A DNA stretch of 64,000 nt. Source: Actinopolymorpha pittospori. GTDB lineage: Bacteria; Actinomycetota; Actinomycetes; Propionibacteriales; Actinopolymorphaceae. Below the pieces are notes generated by a model. It was not told the origin of the DNA. It saw only the letters and a program-made list of their open reading frames with translations, and ran no database searches. Below, one piece after another: positions 46,930-55,894 of the stretch. Numbering within the stretch: the stretch's first letter is position 1; each line of letters opens with the position of its first letter. Both the position numbers and the translations under genes were made by a program. The stretch covers positions 310,001 through 374,000 of the forward strand of contig NZ_JADBEM010000001.1 in the NCBI RefSeq assembly GCF_014873875.1, in the 5' to 3' direction.

Positions 46930-48019
46930 CCTTCCCTGTTCGTGATGTGTTGGGAAGCTCTGGGGACGGACTGTTGGTAAGGCGCGACGACATCGATCTC
47001 ACGCCTTCGCGTGGCTTTCGGCCTCACTGTGCGTCGACCAGCGGAACTGCTACTGGGCACATGACATCTGACGCCGGATGGACGGGGGCCTCTTCCGTTG
47101 TCCGTATATCTGACTTCCGTGCTCGTGGGGCTGTGACTGGAAAGGCGCCCTCCGCCGACCTGCTGCACGGGCCACGGCCAGCCTGCTGGTAGCCGCATCC
47201 AGAAAGGTCCCGCCACAACCAATACTCGTCGGCCTGCAAAGGTTGGGGAAGGGGCAGGACCGGTTTGCAAGGCGACCATTCGTCCGCCCGACCGGCTTCC
47301 CCCTTTTATCCTCCGTGACCGCTGCCACGCGACAGCAGTGCGCCGCTAGCCCTCGGGCCCGGAGTCCTGCGTCGGGGTCGAGACGGGGCCGGCTCCATCA
47401 GTCTGCAGCTAGCTGTCGGCCGGATCCGGTACGTCTCGTCACTTGAAGCCGAGCGGATGGTTCGTCGCGGGGCCGTAGTCAGGCGACCCTGCGCACTCGC
47501 GATGACGTGCGCCGCCGAGCATCCGTCCGGTGCCGGGCTCGGCGCCGAGCTTCATCGGTGGTTGACCAGGGCCCACGGGACCGACCGTACGCAAGGGGCA
47601 CGACGCGAAAGTCGCAGGCCAGGTCCCGCGAGGCAGCTTGGCGTAGGTGAGACCGGCGGCGATGACTGGTGGTGAAGGTGACCTGGGGCAGGTGACGGTA
47701 GTCCAGGGTGCGCCCGGCTCCGTCAGCGGCGGGTATCCGTGGCCACGATTCGTGAGCGGCGATGAGGTCGTCCTGCTCGGGATGCCTTTGCGGCCGGGTC
47801 CCTGAACCAGGCGCCGTCTGCCTTGGCCGACCCGGGCACCGGCGGGCCTACACCGGCACCTGGCGCGCCCTCCTCGAGCACCCGGTCGCCCGCCTTCGCC
47901 GGGCGGCGGGGCCGCGGTTGGCTCTGCCAGCGAGAAGCAGCACCGTTTTTAGGCCGGTTCGGGCGTTGGTGATCATCAGGCCAGAAATGTTGATGAGTTT
48001 GAGCACCGCGTAGCCGACC
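46930..48019. other. 1.1 kb without a supported gene
   Basis: No ORF here has a recognisable product. The minus frame near 47950-48000 (GYAVLKLINISGLMITNART) is protein-like but too short to name. Confidence 0.4.
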
Positions 48020-48364
48020 ATGCATGCCGGTCTCGTCTGGTCTGTGTCCAACATCCTGATCAGAGTGGGCGTCCTACAAGGAGTGACCAACAGCTTCGAG
48101 ACCGCCCACCCCTACCGGGAGGGAATCCGGGCTGTTCAGCTCCGGCTCTTGGTGGGGATGCGTAACAGCGAGGCCATGGTGGAGCTGGCTCTCCGGCAGC
48201 TCGGCGCTGACCAGTCGGAGATGGAACGCTGCCGGACCGCCACTGGGAACATCTTCGCGCCCACAGGCCGGTTCGAGAACGTCACTTCGATCCTGGGGCC
48301 GCCGCTGGCCTCGGAGACCGTGCACTATGAGCGAGGCGAGGCCACTGATGCCCTGACTGGTTAG
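48020..48364 (+). CDS. Hypothetical protein ending at an IS21-like terminus
   Basis: 114 residues. VQLRLLVGMRNSEAMVELAL, RQLGADQSEMERCRTATGNI and SILGPPLASETVHYERGEAT are plausible protein. The frame stops at the first base of the repeated IS21-type terminal motifs, so it may be cut off by the insertion. No domain assigned. Confidence 0.35.
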   Translation: MHAGLVWSVSNILIRVGVLQGVTNSFETAHPYREGIRAVQLRLLVGMRNSEAMVELALRQLGADQSEMERCRTATGNIFAPTGRFENVTSILGPPLASETVHYERGEATDALTG

Positions 48365-48460
48365 GACGGTCTTATTTGGCCCGCCCGGACGGCTTGATCT
48401 GGCCCCACCGGGTGCAGGTTCCGCGCTGTTGTGACGGCTTGAAGTGGCCCCGCCTTTGCG
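48365..48460 (+). repeat. IS21-type terminal repeat cluster (end 1)
   Basis: Three direct copies of a motif occur within 85 bases: GGTCTTATTTGGCCC, GGCTTGATCTGGCCCC and GGCTTGAAGTGGCCCC. Multiple short repeats of this kind are transposase-binding sites at IS21-family ends. The same motif occurs in the opposite orientation at 53255-53335. Confidence 0.6.
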
Positions 48461-48552
48461 GTTTCAGGTGTCGAAGGGCCAGCGGCCGTCGGCGACCGGG
48501 GAGTCGGGGTCGAATCGCAGGCGGGCCTCGTCGGGGCTTGTGGCCAGGGCCC

Positions 48553-48777
48553 TCATCGACCAGGCCTGGCGGTCAGGCTGATGGCGGTCAGCTTCGCCGA
48601 TGGTGAGCTACCGTCAACGGCGGCCAGCCATGTCGCGCACATTCGACGCTCTGTCTTGCAGCCGGCCGGAGCGACGGCGTAGGCAACCCGGCACCCGTCG
48701 GGCGAGATCACCGGCTGCGACGGCACGACGCCGTCCGCCACCAGTTCCGCGGTCAGCTCCGGCGCGTCTTCACTCAT
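48553..48777 (-). pseudogene. S9-family peptidase N-terminal relic
   Basis: MSEDAPELTAELVADGVVPS, then QPVISPDGCRVAYAVAPAG and RMCATWLAAVDGSSPSAKLT is the start of an S9 prolyl-oligopeptidase-type beta-propeller (VSPDGRxVAYAVAP). Only about 65 codons are readable; the catalytic domain is absent. It lies 12 bases after the sulfotransferase stop. Confidence 0.65.
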
Positions 48778-48788
48778 GCACCGCGCCC

Positions 48789-49736
48789 TTAGAGGTTGCC
48801 TGCCGCCGGCAGCGCGGGCCGATGGATCCAGGCGGCAAGGTCCGCGGGCGCGCATTCGGCGACTCGGGCGGCGTACCGGGGAAGCTCCTCCTCGCTGAGG
48901 ACCTGCCGCCACTGGCCTGTTGATCCGCTGTGGAAGAACTGGCTGTGGTCGTGATAGAAGCCGTCGTGGCTGGCTTCGGACGCGAGCTCGCCGGCCCGGC
49001 CCTTCATGACCGCGAACGTGGCGGCCTGGACTAGGTCCGGCCAGGCTGTCTCGGTGATGGCGATCCCGAGCCGGGCTGCTATGTAGCGCATCTGCCCTTC
49101 GAGGTCATCAAGGAGGTCCTCGTAGCGCAGCAGCACGATGTTCGGCTGGTCGCGGACCTGCCAGAACGTGTCTAGATGGTGAAGCATGATCTCCAGGTCG
49201 GACACGGCCTTCCCGGGCGCGGCCGGATTGACCCAGGACCAGAAGCGCTCGCGCGCGGTCCCGCTCGGCAGGGACGGAGCGGCGGCCAGCAACTCGTCAA
49301 GGACCACGGCGCCCACGGCATCCTCCCGCAATGCGAGGGACACGGCCCGGTCGGTGTTGCTGGCATGGCTGTCCAAGGACACGGCCACATCCCGGGGGTC
49401 CCGGCTTGCGCAGAGGTAGGTGACCCGGTCGTCGAAGGGCAATCCGTCGAGGGGCGCATGGGTCTTGATGAACCGCCGGTGCGCCTGTGCCTCGAGGTCG
49501 GCCAGCACTCCGGTGAGCGGGCGCAGCAGGACGTCCAGCCACGGCGAGATCTGGTCGAGCGGCCGGTCGAATGTCGCGCTCTTGAAGATCTCCAGGGCGC
49601 AGATCATCTGCAGCCAGGTCGTGCCGCACTTCGCTGGGGTGCTGATCACGATGTCGCCGGGACGGAACACGAACCCATCCCAGCGGGCCGAGTCCGTAAA
49701 GGAGGTCTGGTAGCGAACGCGTTCCCCCAAGCCCAT
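48789..49736 (-). CDS. PAPS-dependent sulfotransferase
   Basis: 315 residues from ATG 49736. It transfers sulfate from PAPS to an alcohol, glycan or natural product. The 5'-phosphosulfate loop ISTPAKCGTTWLQMICALEI (residues 30-50) and the 3'-phosphate motif TYLCASRDPRDVAVS (about 112-127) are both present, as is VLLRYEDLLDDLEGQMRYIA in the C-terminal half and the final FHSGSTGQW. The catalytic His should be in IKTHAPLDGLPF. The truncated IS21 gene lies 59 bases upstream and may have replaced its promoter. Confidence 0.92.
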   Translation of the reverse strand: MGLGERVRYQTSFTDSARWDGFVFRPGDIVISTPAKCGTTWLQMICALEIFKSATFDRPLDQISPWLDVLLRPLTGVLADLEAQAHRRFIKTHAPLDGLPFDDRVTYLCASRDPRDVAVSLDSHASNTDRAVSLALREDAVGAVVLDELLAAAPSLPSGTARERFWSWVNPAAPGKAVSDLEIMLHHLDTFWQVRDQPNIVLLRYEDLLDDLEGQMRYIAARLGIAITETAWPDLVQAATFAVMKGRAGELASEASHDGFYHDHSQFFHSGSTGQWRQVLSEEELPRYAARVAECAPADLAAWIHRPALPAAGNL

Positions 49737-49794
49737 GCGGGGAGAATGGCAGCAACCAGATCGGGCCGTCAACCGTGCCGTGAATGAAGGGAGT

Positions 49795-50613
49795 TCACCT
49801 CGGAACGGGGACCAGATGGTTGCGGCGGAACCAGCCGATATCGCCTTCCACCCCGCCCTTCTCGTGTGCTCCCTCGATGCCGGGCTGACAGTAGAACGCT
49901 TCAAAGCCCATGTGGGAACGGAACGCGATCCACCGGGCGGTCTCCACGCGGGCGCGGGTGAATCCCAGCACCTGCGCGACCGCTGCCTTGAGGTTGTCGT
50001 AGCGGACCTTGCCCGTGAGCATCCCGCCCAGCACCCTGAAGGCGTGGACGTGGCCCTCCAGGAACGCTTCCTGCCCGCCGGAGGCGAAGATGCGGTGCAC
50101 GGCCTTGCCCGAATACGACAGCCGCAACGCGAACAGCACCAGCTTGACCTGCTCACCGGCCAACCGGACGGCGACCTCCCCGAAATCGACCTCCGCCTCA
50201 ACGCCAGGCTGGTGCGACTGGGGCACGAATCCCTTCGGCGGCCCGCGTCCGGCCTCAGTACGGATCTCCGGACGACGCCAAGCGACGTAGGCCCGGACCA
50301 TCGGGTACGACACCTCGGGCGCACCGTGCTCCTCGACCAGCCGGTCGAAGATCCGCTTCACGGTGTGCCGCTGCTTGCGTGGCGCGTCCAGATCCGCCCG
50401 CAGCATCTGGTCGATCAACGGCTTGAACGGATCCAGCCTGGTCTTGCGCGGCGGAAGCTTCTTCCGCGGCTCAGGCCACACCGATGCCAGCGCCTTGGCC
50501 ACCGTCCGCCGGCTCACCCCGTACTTGTGCTCCAGCGCACGCCCCGACATCCCAGCCCTGGAGTCCCGCCGAATCGACGCATACAACGCGACCTTCTCGG
50601 CCTGGGATGCCAT
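49795..50613 (-). pseudogene. istA: IS21-family IstA transposase, C-terminally truncated
   Basis: 272 residues from ATG 50613 (the 15 upstream codons are less likely). The N-terminal helix-turn-helix (SIRRDSRAGMSGRALEHKYG, VSRRTVAKAL) and the DDE core are present: EAEVDFGEV (first Asp), RYDNLKAAVAQVLG (second) and PGIEGAHEKGGVEGDIGWFR (Glu). The protein ends right after NHLVPVPR, where about 150 residues are normally left, and no istB follows. Non-autonomous. Confidence 0.9.
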
Positions 50614-51123
50614 GGCGCCTCCTCGGCTGGCACCACGACCCTCCCACTGCAACCCCACCCGTGGTGCCCAAACTCATCAACACCACCAAACCCTGCACGG
50701 ATCCGCGGTCTCAACTGACCGACAAACGGTGCCCCTTCCCACATACAAAGCCACGCGGTCGCGGGCGACCTGAAACCGGAACCTCGATGCAGTCCGGAAG
50801 CAGCCACGACTGGCGCGACTAGGACTGGCTCGCCGGCGACCCGAGCCGGCCGCTGCGACGGTGTGGCGGATGTTGTGTGAGATAGACGCCTTGCCGACGG
50901 CCTCGGCGAAGGCGACGCACTGGGGGCTACCGCCCGCGGGGTGTGCACTGCCTCGAGCCCGCCGTCTCCCCCTGCGCCAAGCTCCTGAAGGCGGCGCCCT
51001 CGTCAGCACACAGATTTGTGGGATCGGCTGCCCTGCCAGAAACGGACAACCTCCAACAAGTCACGACCGGCCGGCCAGGGACTCGGGCGACGTGTAGGCC
51101 AAGGAGTCACGACCCGCGGGCGC
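50614..51123. other. Non-coding region between IstA relic and pckG
   Basis: About 500 bases. No supported gene; the left end of the IS21 element should lie within about 150 bases of 50613, but I could not identify its inverted repeat. Confidence 0.35.
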
Positions 51124-53010
51124 TCAGCCGGTGTCGAGCCGCCCCTTCAGGCCGGCGAGCTCGCCAGAGAGCGTCGCGGGGAGGGTGTCGCCGAACTTGT
51201 CGAACCACTCAGCGATCTGCGGCAGCTCGTCCGTCCATTCGGCGGGGTCCACGCGGAGCAGGGCCTCCACGTCGGCCTGGTCGAGCTCGAGGTCGGCGAC
51301 GTCGAGCGCCTCGCGCGCCGGCACCAGCCCGATCGGCGTCTCGACGGCGTCCGCCTGCCCTTCGAGGCGTTCGATAGCCCACTTGAGCACCCGGCCGTTC
51401 TCGCCGAAGCCCGGCCACAGGAACGAGCCGTCGTCGGCGCGCCGGAACCAGTTGACGTAGAAGATGCGCGGGAGCTTCGCGGCGTCGTGCTCATCGCCGA
51501 CGTCGAGCCAGTGCTGGAAGTAGTCGCCGGCGTCGTAGCCCATGAACGGAAGCATCGCCATCGGGTCCCGGCGTACGACACCGACCTTGCCCTCGGCGGC
51601 GGCCGTCGTCTCCGACGACAGGGCCGCGCCCATGAACACGCCGTGCGCCCAGTCGCGTGCCTCCGTCACGAGTGGCACCGTCGTGGCGCGCCGGCCGCCG
51701 AAGAAGATCGCGGAGATAGGTACGCCGCGCGGGTCGTCGTACTCCGGCGCCAGGATCGGGCACTGCTTGATCGGCGTGCAGAAGCGGCTGTTGGGGTGGC
51801 TCGACGGTTCGCCCGTGGTGGCCGCACCCGACGCCGGCGGTGAGCCGGGCGGTGTCCAGTCGCGTCCCTTCCAGTCGGTGAGGTGGACGGGCGGCTCGCC
51901 GCTGTAGCCCTCCCACCACACGTCGCCGTCGTCGGTGAGCGCGACGTTGGTGAAGATCGAGTTGCCACGCTCGATGGTGCGCATGGCGTTCGGGTTCGTC
52001 TTCCAGCCGGTGCCGGGCGCGACGCCGAACAGCCCGTACTCCGGGTTCTGCGCGTAGAGCCGACCGTCCGGACCGAACCGCATCCAGGCGATGTCGTCGC
52101 CCAGCGTCTCGACCTTCCACCCGGGCAGCGTCGGCTCGAGCATCGCCAGGTTGGTCTTGCCGCAGGCGCTCGGGAACGCCGCCGCGATGTAGTGGACGCT
52201 CTGCTCCGGCGAGGTCAGCTTGAGGATCAGCATGTGCTCGGCCAGCCAGCCCTCGTCGCGGGCGATCGCGCTCGCGATCCGCAGCGAGTAGCACTTCTTG
52301 CCGAGCAGGGAGTTGCCGCCGTAGCCCGAGCCGTAGGACCAGATCTCGCGGGTCTCCGGGAAGTGCGAGATGTACTTGGTCTCGTTGCAGGGCCACGGCA
52401 CGTCGGTGTCGCCCGGCTCCAGCGGCGCGCCGACGGAGTGCAGGCACGGGACGAAGGCGCCATCCTCGCCCATCCCGTCAAGGACGGCTTGCCCCATCCG
52501 GGTCATGATGCGCATCGACGCGACAACGTAGGCCGAATCGGTGAGTTCCACGCCGAACAGCGGCTCGTCCGCCTCGAGGGGACCCATGCAGAACGGCACG
52601 ACGTACATCGTCCGGCCACGCATGCTGCCGCGGTACAGGTCGATCATCGTCGCCTTCATCCGCTGCGGGTCCATCCAGTTGTTGGTCGGACCCGCGTCGG
52701 CCTCGCGGCGGGAGCAGATGAAGGTGCGTTTCTCCACCCGCGCCACGTCGCTGGGGTCGGTACGCGCCCAGAAGGAGTTGACCTTCTTCGCCGGGTTGAG
52801 GCGGACCAGCGTCCCGGCATCGACGAGTTCGGCGGTGAGCCTGGTCCACTCATCCTCCGAACCGTCGCACCAGTACACCTGGTCCGGCTCGCACAAGTCA
52901 GCGATCTGCTGCACCCACGTACGGAGCCGGGCATGCCTGGTGGGATGGGCCACGGCCGTTTCGCCGCAGGGACTGATCACGTGGCCGCTCGGTGTGGTGG
53001 TAGTGGACAT
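51124..53010 (-). CDS. pckG: Phosphoenolpyruvate carboxykinase (GTP)
   Basis: 628 residues. It converts oxaloacetate and GTP to phosphoenolpyruvate, the entry to gluconeogenesis, in the cytoplasm. The kinase-1a P-loop [20 protein letters not shown] lies near residue 285, with the oxaloacetate-binding [20 protein letters not shown] and the lid region GTPIKQCP-type sequence [20 protein letters not shown]. Metal-binding residues are in [20 protein letters not shown]. The start at ATG 53010 is supported by length. It is a core gene that has remained intact between two sets of IS21 debris. Confidence 0.97.
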   Translation of the reverse strand: MSTTTTPSGHVISPCGETAVAHPTRHARLRTWVQQIADLCEPDQVYWCDGSEDEWTRLTAELVDAGTLVRLNPAKKVNSFWARTDPSDVARVEKRTFICSRREADAGPTNNWMDPQRMKATMIDLYRGSMRGRTMYVVPFCMGPLEADEPLFGVELTDSAYVVASMRIMTRMGQAVLDGMGEDGAFVPCLHSVGAPLEPGDTDVPWPCNETKYISHFPETREIWSYGSGYGGNSLLGKKCYSLRIASAIARDEGWLAEHMLILKLTSPEQSVHYIAAAFPSACGKTNLAMLEPTLPGWKVETLGDDIAWMRFGPDGRLYAQNPEYGLFGVAPGTGWKTNPNAMRTIERGNSIFTNVALTDDGDVWWEGYSGEPPVHLTDWKGRDWTPPGSPPASGAATTGEPSSHPNSRFCTPIKQCPILAPEYDDPRGVPISAIFFGGRRATTVPLVTEARDWAHGVFMGAALSSETTAAAEGKVGVVRRDPMAMLPFMGYDAGDYFQHWLDVGDEHDAAKLPRIFYVNWFRRADDGSFLWPGFGENGRVLKWAIERLEGQADAVETPIGLVPAREALDVADLELDQADVEALLRVDPAEWTDELPQIAEWFDKFGDTLPATLSGELAGLKGRLDTG

Positions 53011-53089
53011 GCGGATTACGTTAAGTGGCCCCTTGCGCTGTGTGCTACGGCCAAAGGTCTGCCAGACAATCCCGGGTCATAGTTGATCT

Positions 53090-53252
53090 ACGTACACAGA
53101 CGATCTGACACGCCCCCCGAACCGCTTCGCCAAGGCGTTGATCGACAACCCCTCCACGCCTGCGATATGGCGGATCTCCGCGAACTCTTCCACCCTCGAC
53201 CTCAACGGCCCCTCCTCGTTGCGTACGCCAACGAGGCCACCCCTAGCCCTGG
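53090..53252 (-). pseudogene. IS21-family IstA N-terminal relic
   Basis: Reading minus from about 53225: LRSRVEEFAEIRHIAGVEGL with SINALAKRFGG is the first helix-turn-helix of IstA (RSRVELFAEIRRD, GLSIRALARRHG). The sequence then loses similarity. It lies immediately inside the terminal repeats at 53255-53335, as istA does in intact elements. Confidence 0.6.
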
Positions 53253-53254
53253 GC

Positions 53255-53335
53255 CAAATCAGACCGACACGAACACCCGGACCGTCGCAAGTTGGGCCAG
53301 ATAGAGCGAAACCCTAGGCCAGATAAGACTGACAA
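53255..53335 (-). repeat. IS21-type terminal repeat cluster (end 2)
   Basis: Three copies read on the minus strand as GTCTTATCTGGCC, CTCTATCTGGCCC and GTCTGATTTGGCCC. They are in inverted orientation relative to the cluster at 48365-48460, so the two clusters face each other across 4.9 kb. Confidence 0.6.
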
Positions 53336-53429
53336 AGCCACCGAGAGGCGGATCCGCGCCCTGTGACCACGGCGGGCCGTCGGCTGGCTGGATGCCCGCA
53401 GCAGGGTGAGCCTTGCCGTTAGTGGTAGC

Positions 53430-53714
53430 TCAAGGGCGGTGTTCTTCGGGGGCTTCAATGAGGAGATGGTCGGGGACTGGCCACCCCACGCCCTTCAGCG
53501 CCGCGGCGTAGCAGACACGGCTGGCCAGCTCTTTGATCATCGCAGTCGCAACGGCGTCGCCCAGGTGGGCGTCGGCGGGCTCCTGGAGGAGTTGGGCGGT
53601 GGCTGTGCGCATCTGGGCGTGTGGGCGTTCCCGCTCACGGGTCGCCTCATGCAACTCCTGCATACGCGACGGCTCGGCATCACCGGGCGCTCCGGAGCGC
53701 ATCGTCGGGTTCAC
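53430..53714 (-). CDS. Small cassette gene B, intact copy
   Basis: 94 residues from GTG 53714, whose GTGA overlaps the stop of gene A. The protein is predicted helical: MQELHEATRERERPHAQMRT, ATAQLLQEPADAHLGDAVAT and AMIKELASRVCYAAALKGVG, ending WPVPDHLLIEAPEEHRP. A broken copy with the same gene order is at 17736-17962. No known domain is recognised. The coupled order and recurrence suggest that A and B work together. Confidence 0.6.
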   Translation of the reverse strand: MNPTMRSGAPGDAEPSRMQELHEATRERERPHAQMRTATAQLLQEPADAHLGDAVATAMIKELASRVCYAAALKGVGWPVPDHLLIEAPEEHRP

Positions 53715-53926
53715 GGCGTTCCACTGGAGCGACGTTGAAGGTCAGCGCAGGTCGCCTCCCACGCATTGCGCTCAGCAGTGCTGTCAACCCTGAACCCGGT
53801 CAGGCTGCCCACCAGCCAACCCACCACACCGCGAGTGGTGCCGACGACCGTAGCCACCGCTTGCACGGACAACCCGGAAACACCGGCCCCAGCAACATCC
53901 TCCCCGATCCCCAAACCGCTGCTCAC
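53711..53926 (-). CDS. Small cassette gene A, intact copy
   Basis: 71 residues. A Gly/Val/Ala-rich stretch (GEDVAGAGVSGLSVQAVATV) leads to a hydrophobic helix, TTRGVVGWLVGSLTGFRVDS, and a conserved end, ERNAWEATCADLQRRSS. It could be a small membrane or amphipathic-helix protein. The stop overlaps gene B's start by four bases. Copies 1 and 2 at 17963 and 44832 keep the core GxLTGFxxD...RNAWEA. Function unknown. Confidence 0.6.
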   Translation of the reverse strand: MSSGLGIGEDVAGAGVSGLSVQAVATVVGTTRGVVGWLVGSLTGFRVDSTAERNAWEATCADLQRRSSGTP

Positions 53927-54237
53927 TTACTAACCTCCTTGCCTGCAGTTATCACCGGCAACATGCCAAGACATACCCCTATACCGCACCAATCAAGCAG
54001 TCGCCTGCGATGGCCCGTTCATCCGTCGAGGGCATGAGGCAGGAGACCGGAGGTCGGAAGCGGTGACCCTACCTACATACCCACAGGCAAGGAGACGTAA
54101 CTGGAGCCGCTCGCGACGCGGAGTCGTGGACACGGGCGGTGTGAATCCGCAAGGCTAGCGCCCTTGGATATGGGTCGACGACGTGCTGATCTCGAAGCGG
54201 TGCTTAGCCGTTTGGAGTCGAATCCCCTGCTGTGAGG

Positions 54238-54675
54238 TCATGCTGCCGGAGGCCCGGTCAGTTCCGCGCTGACGACCTCGACGAACTGGCCCAGCCGCCG
54301 CCCTGAAACGTGCCGGGCGAGGTCGGCTTCGCTGATCATGCCGGCGACACGTTGGCGGTCGAGCACTGGCAGCCGATGGATCCGGTGCTCCTCCATCGTC
54401 TGCAGCACCTCGTCGACGTCGGCGTTCGCATCGACCGTGTACGGCTGGCCTTGCGCTAGTTCGCCAGCGGTCACGTTCGCGGGGTCGCCGCCGGTCGCGA
54501 CACACTCCACGACGATGTCGCGGTCGGTGATGATGCCCTGTAGGCGGTCATCCTCGCCACAGATCGGTAACGCACCGATGTTCAGCTCGCGCATTGTGCG
54601 TGCAGCGTCCTGCACTGTCTCGTTTTCACCGACGCAGACGCACCCGGCATGCATGATGTCTCTTGCGTTTGTCAC
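54238..54675 (-). CDS. Two-CBS-domain protein (Hrp1-like)
   Basis: 145 residues from ATG 54675. The protein is a pair of CBS domains: first ARDIMHAGCVCVGENETVQD to QGIITDRDIVVECVA (about 4-64), second GELAQGQPYTVDANADVDEV to VAGMISEADLARHVSG (about 69-126). This layout is that of mycobacterial hypoxic response protein 1, which binds adenosine nucleotides or metals. The GIITDRDI and MISEADLA endings are typical of each repeat. It stands alone. Confidence 0.93.
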   Translation of the reverse strand: MTNARDIMHAGCVCVGENETVQDAARTMRELNIGALPICGEDDRLQGIITDRDIVVECVATGGDPANVTAGELAQGQPYTVDANADVDEVLQTMEEHRIHRLPVLDRQRVAGMISEADLARHVSGRRLGQFVEVVSAELTGPPAA

Positions 54676-55029
54676 GATAACCCTTCCATTTCTTGCTTGA
54701 AATTAGACGCTCTTCCGAGATGCCTCGTCGACGCGACAAAGGGTCGCCACCACGAACGGTTTGAGCCGCGCGCCGAAGAACCGGTTCCGTGGCATCTTCG
54801 ACTTCAGCGAATTCGATCCGCCGACCTCCTGTGCAGTGCCGGACGCGGACTGTTCGCGGGACCTTCGCCCGGCACAGGTGGCCGCCGCAAGCGATCCCCA
54901 GCACACACTCCCCCAGCGGCCCGGAAGATCAGCGGGGTCGCCTCGACCTGCCGACGCCGGGGCGGCGGCCCCAGCCTCCTTGCTGCGAGTCAAGCGAGGC
55001 GGCAAACCCGGATATCCCGGGACGGCCGA

Positions 55030-55365
55030 GACCATGCGACGCCGCCGTACCACCACGCCGTCGGCCGCGGTCATCGACTCCGCCTCGATCAAGGGGGCCG
55101 AGGCCGTCGCCAGGCACAGCAGAGGCTATGACGCCGGGAGGAAGATCAACGGACGGAAAACGTCACATAGCCGTGGACACCCTCGGCCTGTTGCTCTGCG
55201 TCGTAGTGACCGCCGCATCGGTCCAAGACCGCGACGCGGCACCTGCCCTCCTGCGCCAACTGGCGGCCTGCTGCCGACGGATCAGGCCGGTCTGGGCCGA
55301 CCGCGGCTACGCCGGCAAACTCCTGTCTTGGACCAAAGAGCAACTCGGGCTGCGCTTCGATGCCC
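55030..55365 (+). pseudogene. IS5-family transposase relic
   Basis: SAAVIDSASIKGAEAVARHS, YDAGRKINGRK and, in the next frame, RHIAVDTLGLLLCVVVTAAS with VWADRGYAGKLLSW is the DDE core of an IS5-family transposase (DSxSVK, AGKKxxGRKRHxAVDxxG, ADxGYxG). The frame changes near 55158, and the N-terminal domain and last catalytic Glu are missing. Confidence 0.85.
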
Positions 55366-55539
55366 CACGATGGCGTTCCCGCTCGTCAGTGCTGTGGTCT
55401 ACGGCTGACCGAACGACGACACGATCGCCGCGGCGCTCGAGGTGTTCCGTCCGGGCAGTCGGACCGAGGTTGCCCAGCAGCAGCCTGGCCCCGTCCTCGT
55501 CCACTCTCAGGTCGACGACGGGGAAGTACGGCACTGGGC

Positions 55540-55848
55540 GCGAGCTGGCCGGCAGTGCTGCGCCGAGGCGAGGATCCGGCCGATGCCGGCCCCCACGTGC
55601 AGTGGCGGGAGGACCCGGTTCAGCCGTCGACGGACCCGAGGTTCGCCAACCCGCGCAACGAGATCTGGCTCGACTTCACCACCGACCGCAACGGCGTCGG
55701 CGTCGCGGCGAGCGTGGTGCGCTGGCCGGTCTGCCAGAAGACGGCCGGTTCGGTCGTGCTCCACGTGCACACCAGCACCGAGCCGGGTCAGGCCGGGATG
55801 GCCGGTGCTCGACTCGCCTGCGTGAACGTCGACTTCTCGGCTGGCTGA
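55540..55848 (+). pseudogene. sodC: Cu-Zn superoxide dismutase C-terminal relic
   Basis: ADAGPHVQWREDPVQPSTDP, RFANPRNEIWLDFTTDRNGV, KTAGSVVLHVHTSTEPGQAG and GARLACVNVDFSAG correspond to the C-terminal half of actinobacterial Cu-Zn SOD (ADAGPHYQ, PRNExWLDFTTD, HTxPGxAGxAGARLACL). Copper-site and signal regions upstream are lost, so it is a fragment. Confidence 0.75.
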
Positions 55849-55894
55849 CAGACGCACGGCGCTTCGCCGCGATTGCGAACGCGGAAGGTCGCCG

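Noticed and set aside
51883..53082. Plus-strand frame opposite pckG
   Set aside because: Antisense of a clear core enzyme gene.
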